Positions 23,441-35,345 of a DNA stretch of 64,000 nt are shown here, piece by piece. The stretch lies in contig NC_087259.1 of the NCBI RefSeq assembly GCF_037042905.1, forward strand, positions 24,166,501-24,230,500, given 5' to 3'. A program made the translations under genes and the position numbers. The first letter of the stretch is position 1. Each line of letters begins with the position of its first letter. The notes beneath the pieces were generated by a model. The model did not search any database, was not told where the DNA came from, and worked only from the letters and a program-made list of their open reading frames with translations. This stretch comes from Lytechinus pictus. Taxonomy: Eukaryota; Echinodermata; Echinoidea; Temnopleuroida; Toxopneustidae.

Positions 23441-25710
23441 TTTCACTGGTATCTATGGTTCATGGTTCCCTATAGTAACAAAAAATATATAAAATAAAGG
23501 AAAAAAGGAGAATGGATGGTGTCTAGTAACATTGATCAGTGATCAGGTAATGAATCATAATATTAAAGATTTGTAGCATTCCTTGACTTTGTCAATTCAT
23601 TTGAATATAATATTCAATTCGAATTTGTTCAGAAATATCATACAAATCATTATATAATTTGAATTGGTAATATGATTGAGATAACATGAAATACATGTAC
23701 AGAATTTTTTTTTTATTCAATTTTATTTTGAAATGATGATACTAAAATTATGAAAAGAGTAAATGTAAAAAATAAGTCATAGACCCACTTCAAAGTTGAA
23801 TTAATTGAGATAATAAGAGTGCATAATTCATTTACACTTATCCGAATTGAAATAACAAATTATATAGATGTAATGTCACTCCTCTCAATGTAGCGCTCAT
23901 GGTGTGTAAATTGATTCTTCAAATCTCTAGATTTGGGCAAGTTTTGATTCTACATGTTTTGTGCACAATCTTTATTGTGCATATTTGAGCTGTCATGCAT
24001 CACCTGAAAATTAGGGGGAAAAATTCAATTCATTTTATTTAACTTCAAAAATACAAACAGACCCAGCTATGATATTAATGATCAAAGTTAATCGATTACT
24101 TAGAATTGATTTTGAAAGTTATATGATTAAATGACAATATGATTACAATTGAGAGAAACATATTATAAGCTGTTGTAGTGTTGGTTGGAAGAGCATTGGG
24201 GTCAAGATACAATAAAAGTTTGTAAAAAAGGTAAAAATGCAGCCCAACAGATGGAGAATACATATAGGCCTACAGAGTACAAGTGTCAGCTAATTGCATT
24301 AGTGTGTTAAAGGCTCATATACGCTACATCTACATAATATATTGATGTATTTATATATTCTGTGTATTAGTTGTCATTACTTAAATACTGTCATTTGAAG
24401 ATTGATTTGGGGATGAGAGAGATTGGTTGACAAACTTCTAAAAAATTGTTAAGCTTTTTGATCCATGACATACAATATGAATTGATAGTTTTTAATCTTT
24501 GATGATGATTGAAATAAATTAATCTTGAATTCCTAGTGTGCTTATTCAGCAGATTCAGAGGGCTACACAAAATTCAAATTATGGGTTGAAAGTTAGTGAA
24601 TATGTTAGAAAAGAACAGTTTTCCGATTCTGAAATGCATTGATAGAGTGAAAGTTTAAAGAAATATCATATTGCTTCACAAATGCTTACATGTATCTTTA
24701 TTTTAAATGGTTATTTGTGATTTATGCCATTAGAAAATGTATAATATCAAAATTTCATTCATGGCATAGGTATTATGTACGTTATACATTCGTACATTAT
24801 TCGCTATCTGAACGCAAAAGGGATGTAAAGTCGAAACATTCATGGTAATACTACCTGGGGAGCCTTTCCTAAGAGTTATTTTCACTGACTATATGTTATA
24901 AGCTACTAAAATACTTGCATCTGATTGGATCAGAAGGAAGATGCTTCATGAAAAACTATCTTGGTATTGTTATTCCCTTGGATAATAAAGATACAATATA
25001 AAAAAAAAGTGTACAATGCAAAAAATCTTTATAAGATGAGATGGACTAATAGTAATAATAATAATAAACAGTTCTTGTATAGCGCATATCACAATTATGA
25101 ATAATGTCTCTATGCGCTTCCAAAGGACTTGGATATTCTGTAGCTGGGGTAGCTAATAGGCTCTTTGTAAATGATGAGTCAAGTTTCTCATGCAATAAAC
25201 TTGCAATCAATGGCAATTATGGCATATCACTTTTAGGCCCCCCAATCAATCTTAAATCATTCAATTTAATATGCACATATTTTGCTTGTCTACTTCTTGC
25301 AACAAAAAGATTATTGATTTGCTAGAGTTAATATTGACCCATTTACTGAACATTTGAAATTGAATTTGCAATCAATTGCTGATAATTTTTTTCTTGTAAA
25401 CTCTCCTAGGGTATTCATACCACTGCCCATCTTTAAACTTTCATGGCTGTAATGCAATTAGGTGACACTTGTACTTTGTATCTTTGAACCATCGTCCTGT
25501 TGCCTTGAATTTTCACCCCCTTTTTATAATTCTCTTTCATTGAATCTTGACCTTATACCAATCAATCTGTTTCCATTACAACCGCGCATTTCTACCATTC
25601 ATCCACTAATTTTTCACCCATCTACAGTCAATTAGTTTCATTTTGGTTTTTTTTTTTAGACAGTCGTTCACCTCTATTTCCCCACCTGGAAGACAAGGTC
25701 AGGGTAGATG
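23441..25710. other. Gene-free AT-rich stretch
   Basis: No exon supported. TTGAAATAAATTAATCTTGAA near 24510 looks like a retrotransposon 3' tail. An (AAT)n run followed by TTCTTGTATAGCGCATATCAC at about 25050-25115 resembles a SINE-tail fragment. The GGGTAGATG at 25702-25710 is the left target-site duplication of the large element that follows. Confidence 0.5.
24857..24980. mobile_element. Degraded MITE related to 34303-34439
   Basis: Shares the interior TTATAAGCTACT.AAAT.CTTG.ATCTGATTGG with the 34303-34439 copy and a GGGGAGC-type left end. The right terminus has decayed, so the boundary is approximate. Confidence 0.5.
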
Positions 25711-25860
25711 TAGTCTAGTTCTAGACGATATTAAACGAATTTATTTGCACCGATATATACGTTCTATTCCGTGCGTACGCCCAGCCGAGTGTGCGCGCAA
25801 AACCGAGAACCTGTACTCCGAGGAAATATCGTCTAGATCAGTTGCTCAGCGGTGACGTCA
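25711..25860 (+). repeat. Left terminal inverted repeat (150 bp)
   Basis: Begins TAGTCTAGTTCTAGACGATA and ends GCTCAGCGGTGACGTCA. Within the TIR, TCTAGACGATATT near the outer end is mirrored by AATATCGTCTAGA near the inner end, so the TIR has its own internal inverted repeat. The inner boundary is the palindrome TGACGTCA, identical to the CREB/ATF consensus. Confidence 0.95.
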
Positions 25861-26795
25861 CTCCCTCAGATTTTTGAGGGAAAGTCGTTAAAAGTGGACA
25901 CGCCTCCCGTTCAGCTGTTAGTCTTTGTTAACAGCAGGGAAGATTACTGGGTTGAGAAATATGGTGTGATCTACCGATAAAATGAATATTAATTACCTAA
26001 GAAAGGACTTTTCGTTGTAAATAATTATAAAAGAAATCAAATTAAACACACAAAAACATCATAAATGAATCGCATCGTGTATGTTTCCCCTGATACCTAC
26101 AATAAGGTTTTTGAGCGTAGACTATCGTATATGGATTACATAATCAATCGGATCGCACAAAGCAGCACAACATAAGCCATAGACTTGTGTACTGTACCGT
26201 CTGCCGTGCTGTTGTATTAGGGAGACTCCCAACTCCCTGGTTGTATTGTGTAGGCCTATACATAATTATACAGCGCGCGGTTTCCAAATTTAGTTTCTTG
26301 CGTGTTTACCAAATCAGACAAGTCTTGATCACTTATCTTCGTTTTTTTTCATATATGGTGTGATGGTGACGGGAAATTAACGTCATTCTATCAGAGATTC
26401 CATCCTGCATATTTCCAAACAGTTGGGAACAACGACTTTGAAGATCCTACAGAACAAAGCTAGCTCTCGAAAGTTTCCTCCGAGGCCACGATGTCTTCTT
26501 GAATATATCTACTGGGTATATATGGAAAGAGGGTAGCGACTTTATATCCTTCAAAATTGACACTCCCCTTGATTTGGGTTAATTATGTAATTTCTTCATG
26601 ATGCCAGTTTAATTGAAGTCACGTGGCCCCAAGTTTCATAAATGGAGTCACTTAAAAAGCAAGAAATTCTATATTTCCACATGTAAAATGACAATGACAA
26701 TTTTACACATTTCCTCATAAACTTGTTCCACAGAGTTGCTTCTTTTGTTCGCATGACAGTAATATATAGCAGGAAAATAATGGCAAAGTCATTAA

Positions 26796-27391
26796 AGGTC
26801 AAGTCCACCCCAGAAAAAAAATGATTTGAATAAATAGAGACAAATCAAACATGAATAATGGTGAAAATTTCATCAAAATCGGATGTAAAATAAGAAAGTT
26901 ATGACATTTTAAAATTTGGCTTATTTTTCACAAAACAGTTCTATACTCAACTCGGTGATATGCAAATGAGAGAGACGATGATGTCACTCACTCACTATTT
27001 CTTTTGTTTTTGTTTGAATAATACACTATTTCAATTTTTACGAATTCGACAATATTAGTACCCCTTTGCTCGAACCACAAAATGTTAGAATAATGGAATT
27101 ACATGTGTTCAGGGAGGAATGAAACTTTGTTAACAGACAATGACGAGAAAATCAAAATATTTCATATTTCATAAAATAAAATACAAAAGAAATAGTAAGT
27201 GAATGATGTCATCGGTCCCCACATTTGCATGCTGACTAAGATGTGCATATAACTGTTTTGAAAAATTAAGCGAAACTTGAAATTGTTATAACTTTCTTAT
27301 TTTACATCCAATTTTGATGAAATTTTCAGAGTTATGTTTGTTTGATTTTTCTTTATCTATTCAAGTCAGCTTGTTGGGGTGGACTTGTCCT
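26796..27391. mobile_element. TTAA-flanked MITE (Kolobok/piggyBac-like)
   Basis: The ends AGGTCAAGTCCACCCCAG and TTGGGGTGGACTTGTCCT are inverted repeats flanked by TTAA on both sides (26792-26795 and 27392-27395). The inverted similarity continues inward for about 200 bp, including the TGATGAAATTTTC/GAAAATTTCATCA stretch and a GATGTCA block on both sides. The TTAA duplication fits Kolobok or piggyBac. It resembles a family I remember as abundant in sea urchin DNA. Non-coding. Confidence 0.85.
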
Positions 27392-28049
27392 TTAACTGGC
27401 AAGTTTGGTCTGAAATGTACTGTTCTTTCATAATATGGCTGACCAAACAATAATTGGAATTTGCAGGAGAACAAGAATACAGTAATTGTCTCCCTTTTGC
27501 ATATATTGAAGTGGACTGAGTAAACTCTCTCTGGAACAAAAAAAATCCTAAAGAACCATGACCAAAACAAAACTCACAAGTCGGTCATATTTGTACGTAC
27601 AGTATAGCACTTTAAACAGTGGCGTACCTACAATTTTCCACAGGGGGGGGGGGGCAAAACCGTCCGCCAAAAAAATTGACAAGCAAGAAAAAAGTCTTCA
27701 ATCACAAATAAAGGACTTCGTACCTGGAAAAAAAATTGACAAGCAAAACAAAAAAAGGTCTTCAAGCTCGTCAGGGGGGGGGGGCAATAAAGGTCTTCAA
27801 GCTCGTCAGGGGGCAAAAAAGGCTATTTTTTCAAGCTCGTCAGGGGGCCAAGATAGTCCTTCGCCCCACCAATAGAAATGATTGGGGGGCAAACATATCG
27901 TTTTGCCCCCCCCCCCCCTCCTCCAATAATTCCGCATGTACAAAAATAAAATAAGATATAGTAATGTTACACAGAAATCAGCAAGCGATATTGAGCTACA
28001 CAACTCGTTCTTTGTTTAAAATCGTGCTCAAATTGTCCGCTTTTCAGAT

Positions 28050-28410
28050 TGGAATACAAAAATTTTCAGCTCGCGCTTCGCGCTCGCACCATTTCTGTAG
28101 CAAAACCCCACACTTTTCATCATTAAATAGGTGAATAGAATGTCCCGTTCTCAGTTCTAAGCCTCAAAAGAAGTCCCGCTTCGATTTGCAATAATCTTTT
28201 GTTGGATATAATCTTGTTCTTTATTAAAAACGTCCATTAAACTGTCATTTTTTTTCAGATCGAAATATCAAAATTTTAAGCTCGCGCTTTGCGCTCGCAT
28301 GTTTTGTCTTTTTTAGATACCCATCTTAATCATAGGTACCAAAATGCAGAGGATATCAAGCTTTCTGGTCAGAATATAAAGAAATTTCAGCTCGCCCTCG
28401 GCACTCGCAT
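28050..28410 (+). repeat. ~105-bp-period array of GCTCGCGCTTCGCGCTCGCA
   Basis: Intact or degenerate copies of the GC-rich 20-mer occur at about 28070, 28174, 28280 and 28387, separated by AT-rich spacers carrying TCAGATCGAAATATCAAAA-like sequence. The same array, longer, is at 45290-46740. Confidence 0.85.
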
Positions 28411-28512
28411 TATCTGTGTAGTGAGATATGTATTCTCCTCATGAGTTACTACAAACAGTCTTTAAAAGGCACCTTTTTCCTATTTTCAGGTCAGTTTACT
28501 AAAAAAATTCAG

Positions 28513-28514
<2 letters not shown>

Positions 28515-28557
<43 letters not shown>
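28515..28557. repeat. (TA)n microsatellite
   Basis: An uninterrupted alternating TA tract of about 40 bases, followed by TGAGTGTGTGTG. Confidence 0.95.
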
Positions 28558-28559
<2 letters not shown>

Positions 28560-29289
28560 TGTGTGTGAGTTTGTTTGTTTTGTGTGATCGAGCGCCGTTG
28601 GAAAGTTGATTCATGATTCCCCCCCCCCCAATGTGAAAAAAAGATTGACGCCCCTGTGTATATATAGTAAAAAAATTGCATCTCAATTAATATACACAAG
28701 TATCGGCCTCATCGCAATAAAAGGGTTAGTACACGAGATTTTGTGTTACTTTTTGCTTGTTTCTTTCTTTAATAAGTTTTTCAATCTCTCTCTATATATG
28801 TCTAAGAAAGATTATATGTCTAAATTCATGTATATTTTATGTTGTAATGATATATGTTTAAGTGGACTTCAGGGAATGGTCGTACGCAGCAAGGGGGAAG
28901 GGGGGGGGCAAATTCCCGATCAGTTGTTGTGAAAACACATTTTTTCCCTTAACATTTCATGAAAACTATGAAAAATGTGCAAATGTGAGATGTGTACCAA
29001 ATACTTTTATTACACTTTATAAAAAAATAATAATCGCCACATGAGCAGCTCGGTCCGTTTTTATTTTTCAAAAATATGTTCGAGATTTGCCCCCCCCCCC
29101 CGGAAATATTATCTGCGTGTGGTCATGCAAAATGGCATGACTGGAAATCCTACATTTTGAAAAGAGCATTTGACAGGGTCAGACTTCTGTCAAGTCATCA
29201 TTATTACTTTAAACTACAATTAAAACATAAAATAATTATTATCCTTTGTTTCTTAAAAAAAAAAAACTGACACAAGTCCTTCTCAGATG

Positions 29290-29855
29290 TGCTCATTATT
29301 GTGTCTATCCTCTCCTCTATTTTCTCCTCTCCGCTTATCCGCCTTCCTACGTACAGCAGCACCCATCCATCTTCTCAGGGCATTCTCCCCCTTTTTTTCT
29401 TCTCTTTTTCTGGGGGGGGTGGGAAGGGTAGATATTTTTAGGACGGGTTGTTTTGCCCTTCACCAAACTGTATATTTTTTATTACTTTGTATTTATTTTG
29501 TGAGTATTTCCCTCTCCTTTATTCATTCTTTTCTCATTTGATTATCTGTATTTATACTTTGTTATTTTGTTATTTGTTGTGTTATCTATTTCTTGAGGGG
29601 CCCACATTGTACCAGCATTGCTTTTTAGTGGGTTCCTCCATTTCCATCTTAATTTAATTTCTATTGAAAAATAGTATATATATTTAAAACCTACAATGTG
29701 TTGCCCAAATCGTCTAAGTGTTTTTTTTCACAACATATGTATTATTAATTTTGTTTGCAACGGATACAAATATTTATGTTTATATATGGTATACAATTTG
29801 TTTTTGTTTGATGGAAGTGAAATAAATGAATTTGAATTTGAATTGAATTTGACTT
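29290..29855 (+). mobile_element. LINE-type 3' tail remnant
   Basis: A T- and C-rich region ends in TGGAAGTGAAATAAATGAATTTGAATTTGAATTG, where the AATTTG repeat after an AATAAA-like stretch is the form taken by 3' ends of many non-LTR retrotransposons. No reverse transcriptase frame remains. Similar tails occur at 37660-37795, 40960-41130 and 57580-57690. Confidence 0.5.
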
Positions 29856-30304
29856 TTCCCCTTTTCATTTTCATTTATAGTGCAAAAATATGTGCGCCGC
29901 TCGGCGGTCCCCCCCCCCCCTTTCGCCAAAAGCTGGATCCGCCTATGCAAACTACATGTAAAAGTTACACTGCAATGGAATAGTTACTAGCAATTTAATT
30001 AACTGGCAAGGTACATGTAGATCTGAACATAATGCTCTTTCATAATGGCTGCAAAAAATATATTTCATAAATACTGTACTTCAAAGGTAATGAGAAAAGA
30101 TGCCTTTATTTATAGATCCAGACCGGACCCGAAAATGAAATTCATAAATTATATACCAATCGAAAGCTTATAAGCTACTAAATACAGCAAGGTATGCTAT
30201 ATTAATTTTCACCGCTTCCCAGCTGAGTATTTTGCTTAAGAATATTCCAATTATCGGGCTTCGAACCCCGCTTAGAAAATAGGCTTTATTGTGCTTTTCA
30301 CTTG

Positions 30305-30815
30305 CCTCGAGACCCTAACGTCACGTTGTGTAAGAAGCGTCGTGATTCCATAGGTTTGTACACAGAAACACTGGGTGATTTTTTTTTGCTTTCCAGATAA
30401 CGCATTTCATTCTCTTCACTTCTATCACAGAGGGATATCACATATATTTTTACCCACAAGCTTGAATTTATGAAATCTACAGTTTTGAACTAGTTTTTGC
30501 CATATTTATTTCCTGCTTACTTGGCGCAAATTTCAATTCTATCTGCATTTAGATTATGTATAATAACTTTTTCTGACATAGCAATTTAGGCCCAATAAGA
30601 GCCAAACAAAGAAATCACAAAAAAGTAGTGAATAGTTGTAGGTTTACAACAATTTGAACAGTGAATAATTTTGAGTGCCATTTTCATCTGAAAACGAAAA
30701 AAAAATGGATTCATAACATGGAAATGGAAGAAAATACCCAATGCTTTTGTACACAAACCTATGGAACCACAACCCTCCTGACACAACGTGACGTCATCAT
30801 TTCCAGGCGACATGG
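30305..30815. mobile_element. Foldback unit inside the MULE-like element
   Basis: ACGTCACGTTGTGT..TTCCATAGGTTTGT near 30317-30365 is inverted at 30740-30800 as ACAAACCTATGGAA..ACACAACGTGACGT. The arms are about 80 bp and enclose ~350 bp of AT-rich DNA without a coding frame. Outer limits are approximate. Confidence 0.65.
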
Positions 30816-31267
30816 GGATGCTCAATCGAAGCGTACTTTGGAGGAGTAGTTTCTTTGATTTTTATTTAATATTTTTAACTATTGGAAGAATCATTACCTT
30901 TATTTTAATATATGATTGTTTTTACACCGGTCAGGGTCTTTATCGAAGAGGCTTCATGTACATCATTGGCAATATCATTTCCTGGCTACCTGTAGCTAGA
31001 TAATAATGTAGCTGAACAACAAAAATAATTGTACGCATTATCTACATGTTCATGTAAAGTAAATAAATAAACTAAAAGTTCCAAGGACAATTGTAAAGAT
31101 TTTCTTCCAAAATCTAATGCACGCATCAAAATCCACATTTGTGAGATTAATCTACTTTTAAAAATCAATAATGATTTTTATTCTGTTTTCCTTATCCCTT
31201 TCACAGCTCTGTACTAATCTGTACAAAGTACATGTACTTCTCAACCCTTTTTGTCATACTCTCTGAC

Positions 31268-33480
31268 CATGGGTGTCGATCGGTATGCTTGGTTGGGGGG
31301 GGGGGGTGATTGACACAAATGTTCTTGTGGATGGGGATCTTTCAACATTACCCCCACTAAAATTACAAGTTAGGACATTTGAGAGTGGTTGATATGCATG
31401 GTGTTCTTGGAAATTGCTTAATGCAAAAAGCATGAACTAGCGTTTCTTCACTGGACGTAGGGGAAAAGTAGGGGATTGTTGCAGTGTACTTTACTTATAT
31501 AATTTTTTTTTAAATTCAATTTGTGTTACAAGTAAGCTTATTATAAACCCATACGAAAGAAAAATGACAAAAATTGTCTGGACCATGTACAAAGTGATAT
31601 GTTTATTGAGCATGATGTATACAACTTCTCTCTTAAATCTAACCCGACTGGCAATATCTTTTTTCTTCTTAATGCATGATCATGATAAAATGCACATTCG
31701 GACAAAAAATATAAGACTAGCACAAATTACAAACTGTGTGGCTTCTCGTGTGCCATCGGGCTTACCGTCATTCCTTAGACGATTTTAACCCTGGATTTTA
31801 ACATGTTTTAAATACTTTATAAGTGCATGAAACAAAAACAAACATTAAAACAATCAAAACTCAACTGTCATGTTATGATATTTCTCCAACATTTTCTTGA
31901 ACCATCAGTGTGTAATATCAGCTAATATACATTATGTGTTAAAATGAAATTTACGTACCGCATGAGTGTGCTCATATAGAATGTAAAACTGCCATCCCTT
32001 TCCAAACTCAAAAGATATTTCTTTTTGCCAAAATAAGAAAAAAATAATCAAGTTTAGTTATTCAAGTCCATAACAATAACAAGAATAACATGAAAAAAAC
32101 ATCCGATGTTCATATCCTCATATCCGCTTTAGAGAGAATGAATGATTATTCTTTCTGAAACCATCAATTGATTTCACTTATTAAAAAAATTGTAAAAATA
32201 TGATCATATTATATTGAGCTCACTGAACCTCAATATTTTCATGAGAGGTATCTGATGGGGTCACATGATAAAATGTTTTAATATCAATTACATCCAACCG
32301 CATACAACAAAGGCACCATATATGAGCTACTGATCACCAAACGACCATTATGACTTTTTTTAAAGTGAAATTTTTGCATTTGATGTGGGCTCACTCTTTC
32401 ATGACTATAGGCACCTCATTTCCACATAGATAGATAATGAGGACATCGATGCTCTCCTGCAAAATATTATTGACCAAAAGTTATCGTTCAAGTCAAGGTA
32501 TTTGGATATACAAGTAGGGGTGACTTTCGTTTTGTGCACATCTTGCTTTTGGTATATTTTCTTGTTCAAGTTACTGAATGCCGAACTTAATATATAACTA
32601 CCATGACATACATCGGTAAAGTGTGTATAACCAGGCAAATAAATGAAGTGATAAGCCTATACTCTATAGAAACGCAAAGGTATTTTTCTTTTTCTCTGAA
32701 TTTTCTGGGAATGAATAAGAAAAAGGTGAAATAGAACAACATCTATTTCAGGTAGTCTCAATAATGTCCGAAAATCTTTCGCCTCATGTCAGACCTCATT
32801 GCAAATAACTTTTTATGACAGCGATCCCTGGCGATTTACTTATTTTACATAACTTCAAAAATGAAATGATATTCAAAAGGGTTGTAGATTAAATGGAACA
32901 AACATCATGCACTTGGATGTGGGGAGGGGTAAATCTGAGAAAAGTTATTTGTACTTTTTCAAAATTGCGGCCCTCTGGGATTTACGTCCATGGGGTTTTC
33001 CCTGTTTACTCCCGTTTATTTTTCCACCCGTTTATTTTCCCACCCTTTTGAATTAATTGATTTATTAAAATGTATTTATTCACCAATGCCTGGTGGGATA
33101 GAACACCCTATCAACAAAAGTTGTTTTTAGTTCATCGGGGTCCTTTTATGTCATGTGTTAAAAAATATCATATACATAAACATTTAAATTTTTGTCATCT
33201 TGAACCTCCACCCATCTGTTTTAAAGTCCTGGAAAAGAATGTTCTTATTTAATAACAATATACACACATTGCGACGGAAACAAACTGATTGATGGCATAC
33301 TATAATCATCACTATAATTATCATGATCATACTTTTTCATTTTTGATCATCATTATTTAATTTTTCTACCCTAAATTATTGGGGGGATGATAATACAGGC
33401 CATCCCCCCACTTGAAATATTAGGGGGGATATATCCCCCCATCCCCCCCCCCCCCCCCCCCCCGGTGATCGACACCCATG
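31268..33480. mobile_element. 2.2-kb hAT-like element with 8-bp TSD
   Basis: The ends CATGGGTGTCGATC and GATCGACACCCATG are a perfect 14-bp inverted repeat, continued by poly-G on the left and a poly-C run of about 20 on the right. The flanking octamers TCTCTGAC (31260-31267) and TCTTTGAC (33481-33488) differ at one base, as expected for an 8-bp target-site duplication of moderate age. Length of the duplication and CANGGG-type ends fit hAT. The interior encodes no protein of more than about 80 residues, so it is non-autonomous or decayed. Confidence 0.75.
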
Positions 33481-34139
33481 TCTTTGACAGTGAAATATGT
33501 GAAGAAGACTTTGAAAATGATATATTTACAAGTGCCCACAGTAAAATGTACCGTGATGTGATCCATTCACAAGAATGAGACTTTAATTACATTGTATGAG
33601 TCTAAATTTTCAATACCCATACTAAGACAAAATGCCTTTATGTAATTACATGTGTAGATGAAGAAGAATATAAAATATATCATTCAAACATGTACATTAA
33701 TCATTCCATCTGAGTAAAGTGGAAAAACTAGTCTGTATTGTTTTGAAGTTTGAAATTTGGTACATTAGCACCTTCTTTCATATATCATGATGGTAACATC
33801 ATACCCACAGATTTAACCAAGATATGCACATAGAGTGAAATAACTATTATGCATGTAACAGTAATTTCCCAACAATGAAATGTCTATTTGTAGCCTTAAA
33901 AGTAATGAACTATCTTAAACTGTCGTATGATACATGTACATGTATTCACATCACATAGATCACGGACGCTCACGTCCCTGCGCTGCATAGATCTACTACA
34001 TCAATCCCACGTGCACAATGTATGCACACAGCTGATAACGAGTGTGCAAAACGTAAACAACGTTGCACTGTTCGGCGCAGCGAGATTGACAAGTAACTCA
34101 TGCATATTCATGAGCACTCGTCCGTTGACCTTTGACCTC

Positions 34140-34289
34140 TGACGTCACCGCTGAGCAACTGATCTAGACGATATTTCCTCGGAGTACAGGTTCTCGGTTT
34201 TGCGCGCACACTCGGCTGGGCGTACGCACGGAATAGAACGTATATATCGGTGCAAATAAATTCGTTTAATATCGTCTAGAACTAGACTA
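34140..34289 (-). repeat. Right terminal inverted repeat (150 bp)
   Basis: Exact reverse complement of 25711-25860 by base-by-base reading. It ends ACTAGACTA at 34289, followed directly by GGGTAGATG. Sequence just inside the repeat (34080-34139) does not resemble the sequence inside the left repeat, so the TIR length is 150 bp. Confidence 0.95.
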
Positions 34290-34302
34290 GGGTAGATGCT
34301 GT

Positions 34303-34439
34303 GGGGGGATTTTCATGAAATTAATAATCAGTGATTTTCACTGGTAGCTGTTATAAGCTACTGAAATCCTTGTATCTGATTGGCTCAGAATGCATTAATT
34401 GGTGAAAATCACTGACTATTTGCTTTGTGAAACTCTCCC
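34303..34439. mobile_element. GGGGG..TTTCATGAAA MITE beside the MULE insertion
   Basis: The ends GGGGGGATTTTCATGAAAT and TTTGTGAAACTCTCCC are imperfect inverted repeats around ATCTGATTGGCTCAGA. It begins only five bases past the right target-site duplication, so the large element inserted next to it. Confidence 0.7.
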
Positions 34440-34848
34440 TTGTTCTCTACCACTGAGGTTTGCAATTCGTGAACTCTTTCGAGGATTCTTCATCGAAGGT
34501 TTCCAGTAAATGAGCTTTTCAGATGCTTTCATTCGAGTCCTAATTTGAACCCCTATTTAGGGATTCATTTTCTCATTTATTTTGTGTTGAGTTTTCTGTG
34601 TCTGTCGCTATCCATCTGGCGAAAGAAAAATTGTATTCACACCTCTTTTCATCTCCTCTCTCTATCTTTATTTCTATCTCTCACTTACAGTTGTTATATA
34701 TTTCCCTCTTGTTCTATTTACCTCCGCCACCCCCCCCCCCCCTCTACAGGCGCATAGATGGGGCAGAAAAGGGTCCACGTAACAGTTGTGGTGGTGTTGG
34801 TGGTGGTGGTGAAATAGTCAATAGTGGTAGAGGAGTCAACAGAGTGAT

Positions 34849-35345
34849 TCCTCCTCCTCTTCTTCTTCTTCTCCTTCTTCTTCTCCTCCTCCTTTTTCTA
34901 CTTCTTCTTCTTTGTCTTCTTCTCCTCCTTCTTCTTTTTCTTCTTTTTATTCTTCTTCTTTTCTTCTTCTTCTTTTTCTTCTTCTTCTTCATCTTCTTCT
35001 TTTCTTCTTCTTCTTCTCCTCCTCCTCCTTCTTTTTCTTCTTCTTCTTTTTCTTCTTCTTTTTTTTTCTTCTTCTCCTTCTTTTTCTTCTTCTTCTTCTT
35101 TTTCTTCTTCTTCTTCTCCTCCTCCTTCTTTTTCTTCTTTTTCTTCTTCTTCTTTTCTTCTTCTTCTTTTTCTTCTCCTCCTTCTTCTTTTCTTCTCCTT
35201 CTTCCTTTTCTTCTCCTTCTTCTACTTCTTATTCTTTTTTTTCTTCTTTTTCTTCTTCTTCTTCTTCTTCTCCTTCTCCTTCTTCTTCTTCTTCTTTTCC
35301 TTCTCCTCCTTCCCCTTCATCCTCACCTCTTCCTCATTCCTCCTA
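34849..35345 (+). repeat. ~500-bp TTC/CTT polypyrimidine tract
   Basis: Almost pure pyrimidine on the + strand, built of (TTC)n with CTC and TTTTTC interruptions. All three frames stay open, giving false Phe/Ser/Leu runs on + and Lys/Arg/Glu runs on -. Mirror-symmetric purine/pyrimidine DNA of this length can form triplex structures. Confidence 0.98.

Larger units (their letters stand above)
27617..28656. mobile_element. Poly-G hAT-like debris
   Basis: Opens CAGTGGCGTACC and a long poly-G run, then has two AAATTGACAAGCAA segments, three direct GTCTTCAAGCTCGTCAGGGG units (about 27760, 27791 and 27828) and several poly-C/poly-G runs. A possible right end is CGCCCCTG at 28649-28656. The AAATTTGACAAGCAA motif recurs in the element at 48366-48834, linking them. 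The flanking 8 bases do not match, so the limits are uncertain. Confidence 0.45.
25711..34289. mobile_element. 8.6-kb MULE-like transposon with perfect TIRs and 9-bp TSD
   Basis: 150-bp terminal inverted repeats (25711-25860 and 34140-34289) match base for base, and the flanks carry the same 9 bases, GGGTAGATG, at 25702-25710 and 34290-34298. Long TIRs plus a 9-bp duplication are the recognised pattern of Mutator-like (MuDR/MULE) DNA transposons; P-type, hAT-type and Polinton elements normally make 8-, 8- and 6-bp duplications. No transposase frame is present, so the unit would be non-autonomous. The 8.3-kb interior is a patchwork: a TTAA-flanked MITE, poly-G hAT-like debris with the GCTCGCGCTTCG motif, a LINE-type tail, a foldback unit and a 2.2-kb hAT-like element. 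Intact TIRs and TSD imply recent movement of the whole unit. The superfamily assignment is inference from structure. Confidence 0.85.
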
